The notes under the pieces: model-generated
The model's input: only the letters and a program-made list of their open reading frames with translations
What the model was told of the DNA's origin: nothing
The model's database searches: none
From: Mesorhizobium sp. 61-13
Lineage (GTDB): Bacteria > Pseudomonadota > Alphaproteobacteria > Rhizobiales > Rhizobiaceae
Direction: 5' to 3'
Assembly: GCA_001897075.1 (NCBI GenBank)
Contig: MKRZ01000016.1
Span: 16,675 to 51,091 of the forward strand
Length of the DNA stretch: 34,417 nt
Translations under genes and position numbers: made by a program
Shown here: positions 31,834 through 34,417 of the stretch, piece after piece
Position numbering within the stretch: position 1 is the first letter of the stretch
How the letters are laid out: each line of letters starts with the position of its first letter

Positions 31834-31917
31834 ATGCTCGACGTGATCTTGCTGGCGCTTGGCCTCGGCTTCTTCGCCCTTCTGGTCCTCTACGGCATCG
31901 CCAGCGAAAAGCTCTGA
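31834..31917 (+). CDS. Small membrane peptide preceding kdpF
   Basis: A 27-residue hydrophobic peptide, MLDVILLALGLGFFALLVLY then GIASEKL. ATG 31834 has AAGGAG 9 bases upstream. It lies 11 bp before kdpF and is itself KdpF-like in size and single span, a small gene often seen at the head of kdp operons. It could be a second stabilising subunit of the Kdp complex; this is an inference from position. Confidence 0.75.
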   Translation: MLDVILLALGLGFFALLVLYGIASEKL

Positions 31918-31928
31918 GGAGAAATCCG

Positions 31929-32018
31929 GTGACCCTCGACTATGCAGCGAGCGGCCTCGTGGCTGCACTCATCCTTGTCTACCTGGTCTACGCGCTCGTG
32001 CGCCCTGAACGATTTTGA
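31929..32018 (+). CDS. kdpF: Potassium-transporting ATPase subunit KdpF
   Basis: A 29-residue membrane peptide, MTLDYAASGLVAALILVYLV then YALVRPERF. The Y-L-V-Y-A-L-x-R-P-E-R-F ending is the KdpF signature. GTG 31929 follows AGGAGA. It stabilises the KdpABC complex in the membrane. The stop is 9 bases before the kdpA ATG. Confidence 0.9.
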   Translation: MTLDYAASGLVAALILVYLVYALVRPERF

Positions 32019-32027
32019 GGTCTTGTG

Positions 32028-33731
32028 ATGACGACCAATGGCTGGCTCCAGATACTGGTCTTCTGTGCGATCATCATCGCACTGGTGAAGCCGCTCGGCT
32101 GGTACATGACGCGTGTCATGGCGGGCGAACGCACCTTTATGTCGCCCATCCTGCATCCGCTCGAGCGCCTGCTCTATGCCGGAGCAGGAGTGGACGAGCG
32201 CCAGGAGCAACACTGGCTGACCTATACGACGGCGATGCTCGTCTTCAACGCGGCCGGCTTCCTCCTCCTGTTCGGGCTGCAAAGGCTGCAGGGTCTGTTG
32301 CCGTTCAACCCGATGCAGATGGGCGCCGTTTCGCCTGACTCGACCTTCAACACCGCAGTCAGTTTCGTCACCAACACCAACTGGCAGGGCTATGGCGGCG
32401 AAAGCACCATGGGCTACCTCGTCCAGATGGCCGGGCTGACGGTGCAGAACTTCGTTTCGGCCGCCACCGGCATCGCCATCGCAATGGCGCTGATCCGCGG
32501 TTTCTCGCGCGCTTCGGCGCGCACGGTCGGCAATTTCTGGACCGACCTGACCCGCTCGACGCTTTATGTGCTTTTGCCGCTCTCTGTCCTGTGCGCCCTG
32601 TTCTACGTCAGCCAGGGGATTGTCCAGACGCTGGGTTCCTATGTCGACGCAACGACCGTCGAGGGCGCGAAGCAGACGATCGCGGTCGGCCCGGCAGCCT
32701 CCCAGCTCGCCATCAAGATGCTCGGCACCAATGGCGGCGGCTTCTTCAACGCCAACTCCGCTCATCCCTTCGAGAACCCGACCGCGCTGACCAACCTGAT
32801 CGAGATGGTCTCGATCTTCGCCATAGGCGCTGCCCTCACCAACGTCTTCGGACGCATGGTCGGCAATGAACGCCAGGGCTGGGCGATCTTCACCGCCATG
32901 GGCGTGCTGTTCGTGGCCGGCGTCGCCGTCACCTACTGGGCCGAAGCTGGCGGCAATCCTGCCTTTGCGGCACTCGGCATCGACGGCGGCAACATGGAAG
33001 GCAAGGAGGTCCGCTTCGGCATCGCCGCTTCGGCACTGTTTACCGTGATCACGACCGCCGCGTCCTGCGGTGCCGTGAACGCCATGATCGACAGCTTCAT
33101 GCCGCTTGGCGGGCTTATCCCGCTCGTCAACATGCAGCTTGGCGAGGTCATCATCGGTGGCGTCGGCGCCGGGCTCTACGGCATGCTTTTGTTCGTCATC
33201 CTGGCGATCTTCATCGCCGGGCTGATGGTCGGCCGCACTCCCGAATATCTTGGCAAGAAGATCGAGGCCCGCGAGGTCAAGATGACGATGCTGGCCGTGC
33301 TGTCGCTGCCGCTCGCCATTCTTGGTTTCACCGCCGTCGCGGTCGTGTTGCCGACCGGCCTCGCTTCGCTCGCCAATGCCGGCCCGCACGGCTATTCGGA
33401 AATCCTCTACGCCTACACCTCCGGCACGGCCAACAATGGCAGCGCGTTCGCCGGGCTTTCCGCAAACACGCCTTGGTACAACGTGACCATAGGGCTTGCG
33501 ATGTTAATGGGTCGCTTCCTGGTCATCGTACCTGTCATGGCAATCGCCGGCTCGCTGGCGATGAAGAAGACCGTACCCGCCTCGATCGGCACTTTCCCCA
33601 CCGATGGCGGCTTGTTCGTCGGGCTCCTGGTCGGCGTGGTGCTGATCGTCGGCGGCCTCACTTATTTCCCGGCACTCGCGGTCGGTCCGATAGTCGAGCA
33701 TTTCGCGATGCTTGCCGGGCAATCGTTCTGA
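32028..33731 (+). CDS. kdpA: Potassium-transporting ATPase subunit KdpA
   Basis: A 567-residue polytopic membrane protein that forms the K+ channel-like selectivity pathway of the Kdp P-type ATPase. Recognisable segments: [35 protein letters not shown] (first filter-like loop), [20 protein letters not shown] (second filter loop) and a later [23 protein letters not shown] 32028 has GAGG 7 bases upstream; a GTG 3 bases earlier is possible. Full length. The operon order kdpF-kdpA-kdpB is standard. Confidence 0.97.
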   Translation: MTTNGWLQILVFCAIIIALVKPLGWYMTRVMAGERTFMSPILHPLERLLYAGAGVDERQEQHWLTYTTAMLVFNAAGFLLLFGLQRLQGLLPFNPMQMGAVSPDSTFNTAVSFVTNTNWQGYGGESTMGYLVQMAGLTVQNFVSAATGIAIAMALIRGFSRASARTVGNFWTDLTRSTLYVLLPLSVLCALFYVSQGIVQTLGSYVDATTVEGAKQTIAVGPAASQLAIKMLGTNGGGFFNANSAHPFENPTALTNLIEMVSIFAIGAALTNVFGRMVGNERQGWAIFTAMGVLFVAGVAVTYWAEAGGNPAFAALGIDGGNMEGKEVRFGIAASALFTVITTAASCGAVNAMIDSFMPLGGLIPLVNMQLGEVIIGGVGAGLYGMLLFVILAIFIAGLMVGRTPEYLGKKIEAREVKMTMLAVLSLPLAILGFTAVAVVLPTGLASLANAGPHGYSEILYAYTSGTANNGSAFAGLSANTPWYNVTIGLAMLMGRFLVIVPVMAIAGSLAMKKTVPASIGTFPTDGGLFVGLLVGVVLIVGGLTYFPALAVGPIVEHFAMLAGQSF

Positions 33732-33751
33732 CCGGTTCAGAGGAGTTGATC

Positions 33752-34417
33752 ATGGCAAAATCCACTGACATCAGCATCTTCGATCCCGGCATCGTCTGGC
33801 CGGCCATCGGTTCAGCCGTCAGGAAGCTGCACCCGATGGCGCAGATCAGGAATCCGGTCATGTTCGTCGTCGAGGCAGTGGCAGCGCTGACGACGCTGAT
33901 CTTCCTTCGCGATGTCTTCACGGGAGGCGATCGGCTGGGCTTTTCCTTCCAGGTCATCTTGTGGCTCTGGTTCACGCTCCTCTTCGCCAATTTCGCCGAA
34001 GCCATCGCCGAAGGCCGCGGCAAGGCCCAGGCAGATGCGTTGCGCAAGACGCGTACCCAGACCGACGCCAAATTGTTGTCTGCCGACAGGGCCACGTATG
34101 AACTTGTACCAGCCACCAGCCTGAAGGTCGGCGACGTCGTGGTCGTCGAGATCGGCGAGATCATCCCTTCGGACGGCGAGGTGATCGAAGGCATCGCCTC
34201 GGTCAACGAGGCGGCGATCACCGGCGAGTCGGCGCCCGTCATCCGCGAATCCGGCGGCGACCGCTCCGCCGTCACCGGCGGCACCCAGGTGCTGTCCGAC
34301 CAGATCAAGGTGCGCATCACCGCCGCCGCCGGTTCGACCTTTCTCGACCGCATGATTTCACTGGTCGAGGGCGCGCAGAGGCAAAAGACGCCGAACGAGA
34401 TCGCGCTCAACATCCTG
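33752..34417 (+). CDS. kdpB: Potassium-transporting ATPase ATP-binding subunit KdpB (partial, 3' cut)
   Basis: The first 222 residues of KdpB, the P-type ATPase subunit that powers K+ uptake. The start [10 protein letters not shown], two membrane segments (about 36-52 and 66-82), [20 protein letters not shown] and the actuator-domain TGES (157-160) within [19 protein letters not shown] are all typical. The phosphorylation motif DKTGT lies beyond the window. ATG 33752 follows AGGAG. Confidence 0.97.
   Translation, partial: MAKSTDISIFDPGIVWPAIGSAVRKLHPMAQIRNPVMFVVEAVAALTTLIFLRDVFTGGDRLGFSFQVILWLWFTLLFANFAEAIAEGRGKAQADALRKTRTQTDAKLLSADRATYELVPATSLKVGDVVVVEIGEIIPSDGEVIEGIASVNEAAITGESAPVIRESGGDRSAVTGGTQVLSDQIKVRITAAAGSTFLDRMISLVEGAQRQKTPNEIALNIL

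Noticed and set aside
31890-33389. Minus-strand 499-codon frame opposite kdpA
   Set aside because: kdpA is certain on the plus strand; the minus frame is a compositional shadow with His/Asp/Arg-rich content.

Overview
The window is most likely from an alphaproteobacterium of the Rhizobiales, close to Mesorhizobium/Phyllobacteriaceae. The evidence is the high-GC core genes, the gene order rplU-rpmA / GNAT / obgE-proB-proA-nadD, an L21 protein with a helix-hairpin-helix tail, a RIME-like palindromic intergenic element, and many accessory proteins of rhizobial prophage type. This assignment is an inference from gene content.

Positions 10-21948 are an integrated mobile element of about 21.9 kb. 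Its borders are a perfect 48-bp direct repeat: one copy is the 3' part of a tRNA-Glu(CTC) at 10-57, the other lies inside the intact tRNA-Glu at 21901-21975. A tyrosine integrase sits next to the left border. It is followed by an unknown protein, an AlpA/Xis-like winged-helix protein, a small zinc-finger protein and a replication-initiator-like gene that contains or abuts an iteron-plus-A-rich tract (a possible origin). Next comes an accessory block (4237-7697, mostly minus strand): a DUF1059 protein, a possible nuclease-fold protein, a Panacea (DUF4065) antitoxin with a candidate toxin partner, a DUF4145 protein and a lipoprotein. A plus-strand block (7927-12465) encodes a small ribbon-helix-helix-like protein, a 788-residue virion/DNA-ejection-like protein and a small-terminase-like protein. 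I see no portal, capsid, large terminase, tail or lysis cassette, so the element looks like a phage satellite or a heavily reduced prophage rather than a complete phage.

The second half of the element holds a minus-strand set of exported proteins (DUF5334, a membrane-anchored thermonuclease and an overlooked 35-residue membrane peptide). It also holds an XRE repressor with a three-site operator array facing a five-gene plus-strand operon (15014-17419), a second XRE regulator, and exported cargo (a cysteine-rich secreted protein, an SH3b/DUF1236 protein and a degenerate GDPD-like membrane protein). Several membrane peptides of 24-30 residues lie near the right end.

Positions 21976-34417 are chromosomal core: an MFS transporter; the minus-strand obgE-proB-proA-nadD operon; a divergent endonuclease/exonuclease/phosphatase-family gene; a 0.9-kb intergenic stretch rich in palindromes; a GNAT acetyltransferase; the rplU-rpmA ribosomal operon with promoter and terminator; tRNA-Ser(CGA); and the start of a kdp high-affinity potassium uptake operon, cut inside kdpB by the window end.
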